Assembly (NCBI GenBank): GCA_045130475.1
Contig: JBGUPU010000053.1
Location: forward strand, 1 to 64,000
Direction: 5' to 3'
Source of the DNA: CAG-791 sp045130475
GTDB taxonomy: Bacteria > Bacillota > Clostridia > Lachnospirales > Lachnospiraceae
Length of the DNA: 64,000 nucleotides
The translations under genes and the position numbers were made by a program. Positions 37,701-44,597 of the stretch are shown here, piece by piece. Positions within the stretch are counted from its first letter, which is position 1, and each line of letters starts with the position of its first letter. The notes below the pieces were generated by a model. The model was given only the letters and a program-made list of their open reading frames with translations, was not told the origin of the DNA and searched no databases.

Positions 37701-39630
37701 CACTACAGATCCTGTAGCGAGTGGCGAAACAATTACAAATAGTCAGGGTTCTACAGAGACATTTGCTGTTAAGGCATGGAAGAATGCAGATGGAAGCACA
37801 GATGCTCCGGATGGTGCGACTGTCGTATTTACTTTGTATTCTGACGATGAAGCTACTGATTATATGGTAACACTCGATGGGGAAGCTGATCAGAAACCGA
37901 CGGGAACTGCAGGATACGAGAGTGAGGCATGGAAAGCTACATTTGTAAATCTTCCACAGTCCAAGATCGTAGATGGTGAAGCAGTAGATATTGTTTACAC
38001 CATTGCAGAAACAACCGGTTATCCCGGCTATACTGCTTCTACAACAGAGCCGGTTGCTTCCGGAAGTACAATTACTAACTCACAGGATCCTACAACAGCC
38101 AATGCGCTTAAAGCCTGGGTGAATGCGGATGGTACAACAGAAGCACCTCAGGGCGGACAGGTTACGTACACCCTGTATGCGGATGGGACAGCAACCGAAT
38201 ATACCGTAACTCTGGATGGCACTGTTGAAACAGCTCCTGAAGGAACTGGAGGCTATGAGAGTGAAGCCTGGAAGGCTGAGTTTGTAAATCTGCCCAAGTA
38301 CCAGCCTGGAACAACAACAGAAATCGTTTATACAATTGCAGAAACCACGACATATCCTGGATATGCAGCATCGACTACAGCGCCTGTAGCAAGTGGTGAG
38401 ACAATTACAAATACACAGGAGCCTACAAATGCTGATGCATTGAAGGCCTGGAAGAACGCTGACGGGACGACAACACCTCCGGAAGGCGCAACAGTTGTCT
38501 TTAAACTGTATGCCGATGGAGAGGCAACAGAGTATACCGTCACTCTGGACGGAACTCCTGATACAGCTCCTGCTTCAGGAACAGCCGGCTATGAGAGTGA
38601 AGCCTGGAAGGCTGTCTTTGTAAATCTGCCCAAGTATAAGATTGTAGAGGGCGCTGCTGTCGAAATTGAGTACACGATCGCTGAGACAACTACTTATGCC
38701 GGCTACACACCATCGACAACAGATCCAATCGCTAGCGGCGGAACGATTATCAATGAACAGGTTCCGACAGAAGCAAATGCTTTCAAGGCATGGGTGAATG
38801 CCGATGGAACTACTAAAGCACCTGAAGGCGCGACAGTAGAATTTACACTCTACGTTGATGGAGAAAAATCCAACTACGCAGTTACTCTGGATGGCGAGGT
38901 GGATTCCGTTCCCGAAGGAACTGCCGGCTATGAGAGCGAACCTTGGAAGGCTTCCTTCATAGGACTCGCAATGTATAAAGCTGACGGAATCACAGAAATT
39001 GAATATACAATTGCTGAGACTCAGGGATATCCCGGCTACAAGGCTTCCACAACAGATCCTGTAGCAAGTGGAGAAACAATTACCAACAGCCAGTTGAGCG
39101 CAGAAATCAAACTGCTGAAGATTGGCGATGGCCAGTCCGATACCAAATTGGATGATGCCAAGTTCGAACTGTATTCTGTCTGGAATGGACCTGATGCAAC
39201 TGACAATGTAAAGGCGAAAGATGCTGTCAGTGGAACGGAAATTGGGACAATAACCACTGCAAATGGTGGAACTGCAGCGATCGGAAAACTGCTTCCCGGT
39301 ACCTATTATCTGGTAGAGACAAAGGCTCCCGACGGATATAAGATTCTGACTGATCCTGTTGAGATCAAGATTGAACTGATTGATGCTGATCCAGGCTACA
39401 AGGTATCCTACATCCAGAAAGATTACAATGACTCCACAGGAGCTGGCGGTCTTTCTCCTGAGGAGGATGGAACTTACCTGATCACTGTCAGCGATCCTTC
39501 TGGAAAACAACTTCCAATGACGGGCGGTTCCGGCACATTCCTTTATACATTGAGCGGTATTGCACTGATCTTTGCATCCGCTTTGATGTACGGCTTCAGG
39601 ATGAGGCGTAGAGAAAGGAGGTTAAATTAA
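31762..39630 (+). CDS. Giant LPMTG-anchored adhesin 1 with vWA domain and CnaB-like repeats
   Basis: A surface protein of about 2,620 residues. A basic start (KKKKTRETRKK) and membrane segment form the signal sequence. About 150 residues rich in Glu, Pro and Ala follow, then beta-rich modules with isopeptide-type signatures nearly identical to adhesin 2. A MucBP-like unit precedes a von Willebrand A domain (VIVVFDRSGSMGG, with MIDAS residues also in SGGTNWEQAL and VTDGDPT). CnaB/SpaA-like modules follow, including six tandem copies of about 112 residues. Anchor: LPMTGGSGTF, a helix and RMRRRERRLN. Start TTG 31762 is favoured because AGAAGAGGA upstream is shared with adhesin 2; TTG 31702 in frame also has AGAGGA. 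In this assembly the invertible promoter points at it. No sortase gene is nearby. Confidence 0.9.
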   Translation: MKHSDYLKKKKTRETRKKIISIISAIVVFITTYALVLPAITLDVSKASQEPGIAYEQMQFRATAAAASVTAADSTEEEAQVEEPAAEEPEEEPAEEIKEEEPAETPEEEVSAVSDEEEEEEEPEEEAPAEPEKEEAPEVQEDKSEADSAEEKSSESAPAEAEAADTEKAAEDTAVDQTGTDSADAAAAATTAETAAEFKVPELDALDFDEILTGKTNFYYYHVENAEEAEELSSDSIDDWKKVGSDTVLAPEDFVRVYLSYEIPAGALNETNAVARYKLPAGLELSDKQIKAINKYENGIAASKSGSEKDKYLGAEAIEGSRTPDQDADDEYIAATVKVEEKHNGRQELVFTFIPYTVEKNQISYDEKGEVKSKGKEVKGFFTFDLKTSQIDFEKTSIETVDKEDGTTEEIQYSQAKVDFTKDIDRTLKLAGPVTKEEAQTAEPKTLTSEGADYTVTVSYTDEAQIPDNAELTVREIEKDTEEYASYLEQAKGAVENTKSVNEARFFDITIVADGEKVEPQAPVSVQINFAGIEQTSTDDTQLLHYKESDEVEVMDQAEFSKSEEQTVDTVQFETDGFSVYGIVSTELVTEFTISNPDGKDVTYLVTVTYGPEANIPEGSTLRVVPFAEGSEDYVNARNAVLADKKAKDEPVDIDDFNLAALDISIIDPNGQEIEPEAAVTVDIKIKDLPGVENLDEVKDTLEIQHHVEVPDGVVVEKVFDGSVEGSYKMDTDENIAKEGTAVDPSSVSDDDFRNIETTEDDSVDASFDTEVFSTFTITWRTGYNARTVTVHYVDESGNELPIANPDSTHPNMTANSSSPAFLIYDIDGYEYSYTYRNTNTNANRIAPLLSKNNNNYWRYTGTGNVNWQEMSNGDNIYVVYKKKTDPTTGGTAVIDDAQESDWPQGSATPQFGKSSTNNGNKTNTVSLSISGGEAPYERSTKANVIVVFDRSGSMGGNNIWRLNTAKSAVNTMAETLLDGDITGVKMALVAFSTTASTVQEFTDDYDTYRSTVDGLTASGGTNWEQALAVANRMAVDSDAATFVVFVTDGDPTFRVSRGDVNNPLSNDIYTGETYQYYRNNQVFGTGSSDNAGRNFDYAAKEVESILASNKTFYAIGVSTDVTKVQNLVNEAGGGTAYLATDEDALKEAFANITQSIRTNLGFGDVEITDGITSMSSAEIKAVNVDPESFKYYRIVDGVKTEWTTRETDGCAAATYTESDGAVHWDMGENFQLENGVTYVVEFIVWPSQEAYDLVADLNNGIRQFDELTEAEKAQVVEVTAPTETSTGTYALRTNTDKVEATYNRTSKTGETVTISDTKDVTATYHEGTIQNMSLDSDFITVKKEWHNALDSRVVDGITLTVTKDDAAYLDDVALDNSNNWTSDEQYISSGFITTTSDGRYNVRETGHEYTVTEPAEFSYYWDLSADTYRPMVIDGTLRMLIKTDNPTGTEGVDYYVIGGNKYQVSNTTTPQLTASNDRRSNLNLKKIVTAETQAVDKVPNPDDVFTYTITVTDANGDDVWFSAMDESGTTVPIESYSSNVTAAVDEDGNPTGSYSVPSGAQFTISIKAGWNVRFFNLPRGTTYSIQETGMEDGYEFIIAETSAEVTKPEYAEDFKATPGTVNGNTVTGTIDQPNNVYSTDYTNNWNPNNEIVIIKTDEKDAKLAGATFKLSKLAGEEWEEITTFTSKETAGETLKVGRGQYKLEETTAPTDYYTRVDTVYFRVVTSGNSTTVVLTDEDGEEIEDESLPTEYPDVTASGNEVTVKNWPFTTDTALKAWKNADGSTTAPAGASVVFTLYADDEETAYTVTLDGTADSEPTGTGIAGYESEGWKAEFVNLPKYNLEGDEPKEIEYTIAETTTYPGYTPSTTDPVADGKTITNTQEATTANAFKAWKNADGTTTAPDGATVTYTLYADGAATTYTVTLDGNVDTAPTGTAGYESEAWKAEFVNLPKYKIVEGAAVEIVYTIAETTTYPGYTASTTDPVASGETITNSQGSTETFAVKAWKNADGSTDAPDGATVVFTLYSDDEATDYMVTLDGEADQKPTGTAGYESEAWKATFVNLPQSKIVDGEAVDIVYTIAETTGYPGYTASTTEPVASGSTITNSQDPTTANALKAWVNADGTTEAPQGGQVTYTLYADGTATEYTVTLDGTVETAPEGTGGYESEAWKAEFVNLPKYQPGTTTEIVYTIAETTTYPGYAASTTAPVASGETITNTQEPTNADALKAWKNADGTTTPPEGATVVFKLYADGEATEYTVTLDGTPDTAPASGTAGYESEAWKAVFVNLPKYKIVEGAAVEIEYTIAETTTYAGYTPSTTDPIASGGTIINEQVPTEANAFKAWVNADGTTKAPEGATVEFTLYVDGEKSNYAVTLDGEVDSVPEGTAGYESEPWKASFIGLAMYKADGITEIEYTIAETQGYPGYKASTTDPVASGETITNSQLSAEIKLLKIGDGQSDTKLDDAKFELYSVWNGPDATDNVKAKDAVSGTEIGTITTANGGTAAIGKLLPGTYYLVETKAPDGYKILTDPVEIKIELIDADPGYKVSYIQKDYNDSTGAGGLSPEEDGTYLITVSDPSGKQLPMTGGSGTFLYTLSGIALIFASALMYGFRMRRRERRLN
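37078..39095 (+). repeat. Six tandem ~336-bp repeats in adhesin 1
   Basis: Units begin with AWKNADG or AWVNADG (about 37087, 37430, 37770, 38106, 38441, 38780) and each contains GYESEAWKAEFVNLPKY and YTIAETTTYPGY. Nucleotide identity between units is high enough for copy-number change by recombination. Confidence 0.88.
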
Positions 39631-39869
39631 CAGCCTCTGATCTCGACGAATAACTGGCGCCGAAATCTGAAACCGCGATATTAAGAACGAATAAATGACT
39701 GCCTCGATTGTTTCAGTCGAGAGATAAACGAGGCAGTCGATCAACCTGCTTCACAGGATTATTGTGAAGACCAACTGTGGTTTAAACAGTACAATGAAAG
39801 TCCTTTTAGGACTTAAACGACAAGATAAGCCCTAGAAGGGACGGATTTACAAGAAAGGAAGAAATTATC
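39631..39869 (+). other. Structured intergenic RNA between adhesin 1 and pilin 1
   Basis: This spacer is conserved after adhesin 2 (51342-51574). Three stems are visible: GACTGCCTCG with CGAGGCAGTC (39697-39738), CTTCACA with TGTGAAG (39749-39769), and AAGTCC with GGACTT (about 39797-39814). In the other copy pairing is kept through G-U pairs or a different stem. No T-run follows the first stem, so RNA processing or partial termination setting the adhesin-to-pilin ratio is more likely than a full terminator. Confidence 0.6.
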
Positions 39870-41249
39870 ATGAATAAAATGAAAAAGTTCTTCGCTCTGC
39901 TGATTGCCATGATCATGGTTCTTGGTATGAGCACAAGCGTTTTTGCTGCAGGCACAGGCAGCATCACAATCACTCCTCCCGATGATGTTGATGATTCTGT
40001 TGCAATTACCTATAACATTTACAAAGTCTTTGACGCAGATGCAAGCGCTGATGGATCCAAAATCAGTTATACACTTGTTGATGGAAAGAGCACTGCCCCG
40101 GCAGGTTTTACAGTAGATGATGCCGGAAACGTTACATATGCTGGAGGCGAAAGCGTCACAGAGCTTACTGCAGCTGATATTGCAGCAATTGCCGCTTATG
40201 TTGAAGGCGATACTCCGGTTGCTACAGTTACTTCTACCGGCGGAGCTGATGCAGTAGCAGATGGCCTTCCGAACGGATACTATTACATCACGACAACAAC
40301 TGGTACTGTTGTTACCATTGATTCTACAAAACCGAATGCAACTGTTGAGGACAAGAATATTGTCCCCGGTGTTGAAAAGGTGATCTCTGCTACAGATCCT
40401 GATTATGGCAGCTATGATGCGGACGGAAAGAAAGCGCTCGCACAGGTTGGCACAAAGGTTACTTATGAAGCAACAGTCACTGTCGGAAAAGGACAGATTG
40501 GATATGTCTTCAAGGATACTCTTGGAACAGGCCTTGAGTATGTGGCAGACAGCCTTACTGTTACAGATATGACCGCTGGCACAGATTATACTCTCACTGT
40601 TTCCGGTCAGAACATCACTGTTACATTCAATAATGATTCTATTAAGACTCTGGCTGAAGGTGCTGAAATCGTTGTTTCGTATCAGGCAACTGTAACAAGC
40701 GATGCGCTTCAGGATAATCCTGCAAAGAACACTGCTACCATTTCTTATGGAAATAACAGTCAGTATACCAGCGAGCCGTCCGAAGCAGAAGTTTACAATG
40801 CAAAGATTTCTGTTGTTAAGCAGGATGATCAGGAACAGCCTCTTGAAGGAGCAGGATTTGTTCTTAAAAATGCAGATGGTAAGTACTACAAGATCGCTGA
40901 CGGTGTTGTTTCCTGGGTAGATGCAGAAGCGGATGCAACCGAGTATACATCCGGAGCTGACGGAAAGCTTGACGGCGAGTTCACAGGTCTTGCAAACGGA
41001 ACATATACTCTGGTTGAGAAAACTGTTCCGTCTGGATATAACAAAGCTGAAGATTTGGAAATCACAATTGCTGAGAATGATTATACAGCTGATAACCTTA
41101 AGCAGGAAGCGACAGTTACCAACCGTTCTGGATCACTCCTTCCCGCAACCGGCGGCATCGGCACAACCATCTTCTATGTTGTTGGTGCTCTGCTTGTGAT
41201 CGGTGCAGGCGTTGTTCTTGTAACCCGCCGCCGCATGGATGTGCAGTAA
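39870..41249 (+). CDS. LPATG pilin-type surface protein 1
   Basis: A 459-residue fimbrial shaft-like protein. Signal peptide MNKMKKFFALLIAMIMVLGM ends near FAAG. The mature start ITYNIYKVFDADA carries the YxxYKVF-type strand typical of Gram-positive major pilins. A middle isopeptide-type domain (VGTKVTYEATVTV) and a C-terminal CnaB domain with the E-box YTLVEKTVPSGYNKAEDL follow. The sorting signal is LPATGGIGTT, a helix and TRRRMDVQ. GAAAGGAAG precedes ATG 39870. It should be co-transcribed with adhesin 1 and is likely the polymerising subunit, with the adhesin as tip or ancillary protein. The class of sortase needed is not encoded in the window. Confidence 0.9.
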   Translation: MNKMKKFFALLIAMIMVLGMSTSVFAAGTGSITITPPDDVDDSVAITYNIYKVFDADASADGSKISYTLVDGKSTAPAGFTVDDAGNVTYAGGESVTELTAADIAAIAAYVEGDTPVATVTSTGGADAVADGLPNGYYYITTTTGTVVTIDSTKPNATVEDKNIVPGVEKVISATDPDYGSYDADGKKALAQVGTKVTYEATVTVGKGQIGYVFKDTLGTGLEYVADSLTVTDMTAGTDYTLTVSGQNITVTFNNDSIKTLAEGAEIVVSYQATVTSDALQDNPAKNTATISYGNNSQYTSEPSEAEVYNAKISVVKQDDQEQPLEGAGFVLKNADGKYYKIADGVVSWVDAEADATEYTSGADGKLDGEFTGLANGTYTLVEKTVPSGYNKAEDLEITIAENDYTADNLKQEATVTNRSGSLLPATGGIGTTIFYVVGALLVIGAGVVLVTRRRMDVQ

Positions 41250-41334
41250 ATCACAGCAATGTATAAAGAGGAGAATGCCGGAATCGGCATCGAGCCTTTA
41301 TAGATCAAAGCATTAATACTTATTAGGCTTTTTA

Positions 41335-41366
41335 CCAGGGGCCTGGCCGTCAGGCCAGGCTCTTGG
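41335..41366 (+). terminator. GC-rich hairpin between pilin 1 and AP2 protein 1
   Basis: CCAGGGGCCTGGCC pairs with GGCCAGGCTCTTGG around GTCA; only TTATTAC follows. It probably reduces read-through into the AP2 gene. Confidence 0.6.
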
Positions 41367-41462
41367 TTATTACAAATGTCTGATATTAGAGCATAACACG
41401 CGATACAGAATCACTGCATAGTGTGCGCTCTGAAAGAGGTCGGCAGGAAGGAAGACATAGAC

Positions 41463-42371
41463 ATGAGCAGAAAGAGCGATCTCACAGGCAGGCGGTTCGG
41501 GAAGCTGACCGCTGTCGAACCTACAAAGGAGAGAAAAAACGGCTATACCGTGTGGATTTGCAGGTGTGACTGCGGTAATACCGTGCACGCTGCGTCGCGT
41601 TTTCTTAAAAACGGATGGATGACTTCCTGCGGATGCGAAGAGAAGAAGCCCCGCTATGAAGACCTGACCGGCAGAAGATTCGGAAAACTGCAGGTTCTTT
41701 CTGTTGCACAGGAGAGGGATTCCTATGGTCGGATACAGTGGAATTGCCTTTGCGACTGCGGCAAAACGGTTATCGCGCCGGCGGGACAGCTGGTGAATGG
41801 CTATCGCCGCAGCTGCGGGTGCCTGAGCCGCCCGCCCCTCAAGGACTGGGTCGGAAAACAGTTCGGAGATCTGACTGTCATCGCCTATGAAGGTAAGCGG
41901 GACAAAAAACACTATTGGAAATGCAAATGCAGCTGCGGGAATGAGACCTCTGTCTGCCAGTCCAGCCTCATGAGCGGACATACGACCAGCTGCGGCTGCC
42001 GCAATACTCCCTATACAGCGAAGCACTTTGTAGATGGCACCTGTGTGGAAAATATCCGTAGCCGGCGCGTTGCCAAAAATAACTCCAGCGGTGTCCGGGG
42101 CGTATACAAATCCGAGCGCTCCGGCAAGTGGTGTGCCCAGATCACTTTCCAGGGCAAGACCCGCTATCTGGGCAGCTTCTCCACTCTGGAGGAAGCGGCG
42201 GAAGCACGCAAAAAAGGGGAGGCACTCTTCGACGAGTTCCTGGCAAGATATGATTTGGCCCACCCCGAAAAAAAGGCGGAGCCCATTTCACAGGACGAGA
42301 TCCGGGCGGAAACGGAGCGCATCGTGAATACGCTTCATTCGGAAAATACGCTTAAAAAGATTCCGGTGTAA
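41463..42371 (+). CDS. AP2-domain protein with three CxC/SCGC zinc-type repeats (copy 1)
   Basis: A 302-residue probable DNA-binding protein. Three tandem modules of about 50 residues each read D-L-T-G-x2-FGKL...W-x-C-x-C-D-CG...SCGC; the four cysteines per module suggest zinc binding. From about residue 205 an AP2-type DNA-binding domain follows (SGVRGVYKSERSGKWCAQIT, YLGSFSTLEEAAEARKKG). ATG 41463 is chosen by the GGAAGGAAG site and by homology with the copies at 53136 and 54370; an ATG at 41421 in frame is rejected. It closes cassette 1. It may regulate the cassette or assist recombination, but no sequence evidence decides this. Confidence 0.8.
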   Translation: MSRKSDLTGRRFGKLTAVEPTKERKNGYTVWICRCDCGNTVHAASRFLKNGWMTSCGCEEKKPRYEDLTGRRFGKLQVLSVAQERDSYGRIQWNCLCDCGKTVIAPAGQLVNGYRRSCGCLSRPPLKDWVGKQFGDLTVIAYEGKRDKKHYWKCKCSCGNETSVCQSSLMSGHTTSCGCRNTPYTAKHFVDGTCVENIRSRRVAKNNSSGVRGVYKSERSGKWCAQITFQGKTRYLGSFSTLEEAAEARKKGEALFDEFLARYDLAHPEKKAEPISQDEIRAETERIVNTLHSENTLKKIPV

Positions 42372-42662
42372 GACGGATTTGAATGCATATACGATTTAGC
42401 ATTTGCTTATATTGGATAAAAATGTAAATAATTTTAAACAAATACCAAAATAATGCACATTGTTCAAAATCCCATGATTCATATATAATGTATTTATCAT
42501 TTTATATATCATGGACTATACGGTTATAGCACCTTATAAGCGCAGTCATAACTTAATTTATTTATACAGCAAGCAGGAGGATGATAATCCGGATGCTATG
42601 ACAGTGTCCTGCCGATATGAAATCGTACATTATACTGCCTTCAGGTTGGAATGGAGGGTATC
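42372..42662. other. Leader of recombinase 2
   Basis: No gene. AT-rich with TATATAATG. The block CATTGTTCAAAAT and CCATGATTCA recurs at about 54160-54182, before the relic of a third recombinase, so it is a conserved upstream region of the recombinase family. Confidence 0.55.
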
Positions 42663-43514
42663 ATGGAACACTATATCGATGGACAGATCATTACAGTTTT
42701 TACGGAAAAACTGATGGAGCTCGAGAGGAGCTCTTTGACAATCAAAAAATACATTCGGGACGTCATGACTTTCCGGAGATGGCTTGGTGCGAGCGGGCTT
42801 GTTGATAAAAACAAGGTGATCCGCTTCAAACAGATGCTCCGGGACAAATACAGGCTGACCAGCGCAAACTCCATGCTCTCAGCTCTGAACAAACTTTTCG
42901 AGCTGATGGGATGGGAGGACTGTCATATAAGGACTTTCAAAACGCAGAGAACTTCTTTCAGGAATTCCGAGCGGGAACTTTCTATGGAGGAATACCGGAG
43001 ACTTCTGCGCGCTGCCAGGGAAAAGGGCGATATGCAGATCCACCGTATCATGGAAACCATCGCTTCGACCGGGATCCGCATCAGTGAACTTCCTTTTATC
43101 ACTGTCGCCTCGCTCAATACCCGCCGGGCTCTTGTATCCCTGAAAGGAAAGACAAGGCAGGTGCTGATCCCTGCGGAACTGTGCAAAAAGCTTCGCGCGT
43201 ACTGCCGGGAAAATAAGATCACTTCTGGCAGCATCTTTGTCACAAGGACCGGACGTCCCATGGACCGCAGCAATATACTTCATCGTATGAAAGCTCTCAG
43301 TACCGCTGCGAATGTTGATCGCGGGAAGATTTTCCCCCACAACCTGCGGCATTTCTTTGCTGTCAATTACTACAAGACGGAAAAGGATATCGTCCGTCTT
43401 GCGGACCTGCTCGGTCATGCCAGCGTTAATACAACACGGATCTACACCTTGATCAGCTGCGAGAGTCAGCTGGATATTTTGGATAAAGTGGAAAAAAGCC
43501 TGGAAGTAGTGTAG
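42663..43514 (+). CDS. Tyrosine site-specific recombinase 2 (putative invertase for the adjacent segment)
   Basis: A 283-residue paralogue of recombinase 1, alike over its whole length. Catalytic residues are complete: Arg in ASTGIRISELPF, Lys in VSLKGKTRQV, PHNLRHFFAVNYY, LADLLGHASVNTT and Tyr in TRIYTLISC. ATG 42663 is preceded by GGAGGG. The N-terminal domain, which should contact the arms, differs from recombinase 1 at scattered positions (for example residues 1-30), in keeping with slightly different sites. The stop is 44 nt before the left site of segment 2. In the present orientation the segment's promoter runs leftward toward the 3' end of this gene, so antisense transcription is possible. 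Confidence 0.92.
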   Translation: MEHYIDGQIITVFTEKLMELERSSLTIKKYIRDVMTFRRWLGASGLVDKNKVIRFKQMLRDKYRLTSANSMLSALNKLFELMGWEDCHIRTFKTQRTSFRNSERELSMEEYRRLLRAAREKGDMQIHRIMETIASTGIRISELPFITVASLNTRRALVSLKGKTRQVLIPAELCKKLRAYCRENKITSGSIFVTRTGRPMDRSNILHRMKALSTAANVDRGKIFPHNLRHFFAVNYYKTEKDIVRLADLLGHASVNTTRIYTLISCESQLDILDKVEKSLEVV

Positions 43515-43558
43515 CTGCCTTGCAGACTATACGCAGATAGGGATTTTGAACAAAAAAA

Positions 43559-43586
43559 ATACCCCATAATGACTATTATGCGGTAG
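43559..43586 (+). repeat. Recombination site L of segment 2
   Basis: Left arm ATACCCCATAA, spacer TGACTA at 43570-43575, and right arm TTATGCGGTAG. It differs from site L of segment 1 in one spacer base and a few arm bases. Confidence 0.85.
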
Positions 43587-43708
43587 TTCAAAACTCTTAA
43601 TCAGTATTGCCTGCCTGATCACGGCTGATCCGATGCTGCCAAAACATCTATTTATGACATATCTACTCGTTATAAACAGGTATCTATGATAACAAAAAAG
43701 GCACAGAC

Positions 43709-43878
43709 ACGCAATCTACATCCAATTTTCGTATCATGAGCCAATTATAAAGCCATTCGTGTCACAATAACCGTCAAAATGCAGAATCCAAATTGGAATC
43801 ATTCTGCTTTTTTGCAACATCTGACGAATGTTTTATGACATTTGTGCGCAGATTCTATCTATTTTATCTCTTTTTCAT
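43709..43878 (-). promoter_or_regulatory. Promoter block of segment 2, pointing away from adhesin 2
   Basis: Inverted copy of 31381-31550. On the minus strand TTGACG is at 43777-43772 and TATAAT at 43749-43744, with the same 22-bp gap and the same ATTGTGACAC between them. Transcription would run toward recombinase 2 in antisense. Confidence 0.7.
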
Positions 43879-43952
43879 GCTCTGTATTCTTTTTCATCGC
43901 GCTATAATCCTTTTCATTACATATTAATACATATTAATATAGAAGAAACTTT

Positions 43953-43971
43953 GCCCGAAAGGGCTTTTTTT
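43953..43971 (+). terminator. Compact rightward hairpin with T-run
   Basis: GCCC, GAAA loop, GGGC, then seven Ts. The four-base GC stem is short, but the GNRA-like loop and T-run are typical of weak terminators. Confidence 0.5.
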
Positions 43972-44012
43972 ATGGATCAAACCTCTCTGTATCCCATTTC
44001 GGCCATCCTGAT

Positions 44013-44231
44013 TTACCACATAATTCTTCTTCCAGAATCTTTCAATCAGGTTTCCCCAGATCAGTCTACCGCATAATCCTTTTTACAGGTTCTCTTAATC
44101 AACTCCCTCTAGCTCGGTCTACCGCATAATCCGTTCCCTGGATCCCTTGATCAGGACTCTCCGGCGCATCCCACATCATCTTTTCTTCATGTTCTTTTAA
44201 ACACCCCCCTCCGGCTCAGTTTACCTCATAA
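44013..44231 (-). repeat. Array of recombinase half-sites in segment 2
   Basis: Copies of TTACCGCATAA-type arms start at 44013, 44066, 44119 and 44221, with a degenerate one near 44168, all in one direction and about 51-53 bp apart. They are the mirror counterpart of the array in segment 1. Confidence 0.7.
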
Positions 44232-44277
44232 TTACCTTTCTATACCCTTTCCAGTGCAGGTAATAAACACTACAAAT

Positions 44278-44336
44278 AGTCCCCGCCTTTCCATCATCCA
44301 CAACATTTGCGCGGTTGAAGGCCGGGACTGTTTTTA
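44278..44336 (+). terminator. Large rightward terminator in segment 2
   Basis: AGTCCCCGCCTT pairs with AAGGCCGGGACT across a 30-nt loop and is followed by GTTTTTATT. In the OFF orientation it stands between recombinase 2 and adhesin 2. Confidence 0.7.
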
Positions 44337-44450
44337 TTGCTCTCTATTGAATGGGGTTCAATCTGCTGCTTTAAAAGCAGATTTTACAAAAATCGTCTTC
44401 CTCTAACTACTTGCAATCTGTCTGTATAAAGCAAAAAAGAAGGTATCGGT

Positions 44451-44478
44451 CTACTGCATAATAGTCATTTTGAGGTAA
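44451..44478 (-). repeat. Recombination site R of segment 2
   Basis: Left arm CTACTGCATAA, spacer TAGTCA at 44462-44467, and right arm TTTTGAGGTAA. Inverted partner of 43559-43586. Confidence 0.85.
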
Positions 44479-44597
44479 ATGTCAGGACTCGGTCAAGGGA
44501 TCCGGGCGGTCAGGTAAACCATAGGACTGTCCCTGTGAGCATTCTGTGTGGCAACCGGGACTCAACCACAAGTGTGTGAGAAGAGGAAGTGGCGAAA

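Larger units (their letters stand above)
43559..44478. mobile_element. Invertible DNA segment 2 (promoter inverton), shown in OFF orientation
   Basis: A 920-bp segment between inverted 28-bp sites (43559-43586 and 44451-44478) with spacers TGACTA and TAGTCA. The internal order is the mirror image of segment 1: promoter block (43709-43878, pointing left), hairpin plus T-run (43953-43971, pointing right), half-sites (44013-44231) and a large stem-loop with T-run (44278-44336, pointing right). The promoter therefore faces away from adhesin 2, and two rightward terminators stand before it. No gene is seen inside. Confidence 0.85.

Noticed and set aside
31381..43878. A single large invertible element of about 12.5 kb bounded by the inverted promoter blocks at 31381-31550 and 43709-43878
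   Set aside because: The blocks are homologous promoter regions in two separate small segments that happen to lie in opposite orientations. The short sites with matching spacers flank each small segment, not the 12.5-kb interval, and inversion of the large interval would disrupt no promoter logic.
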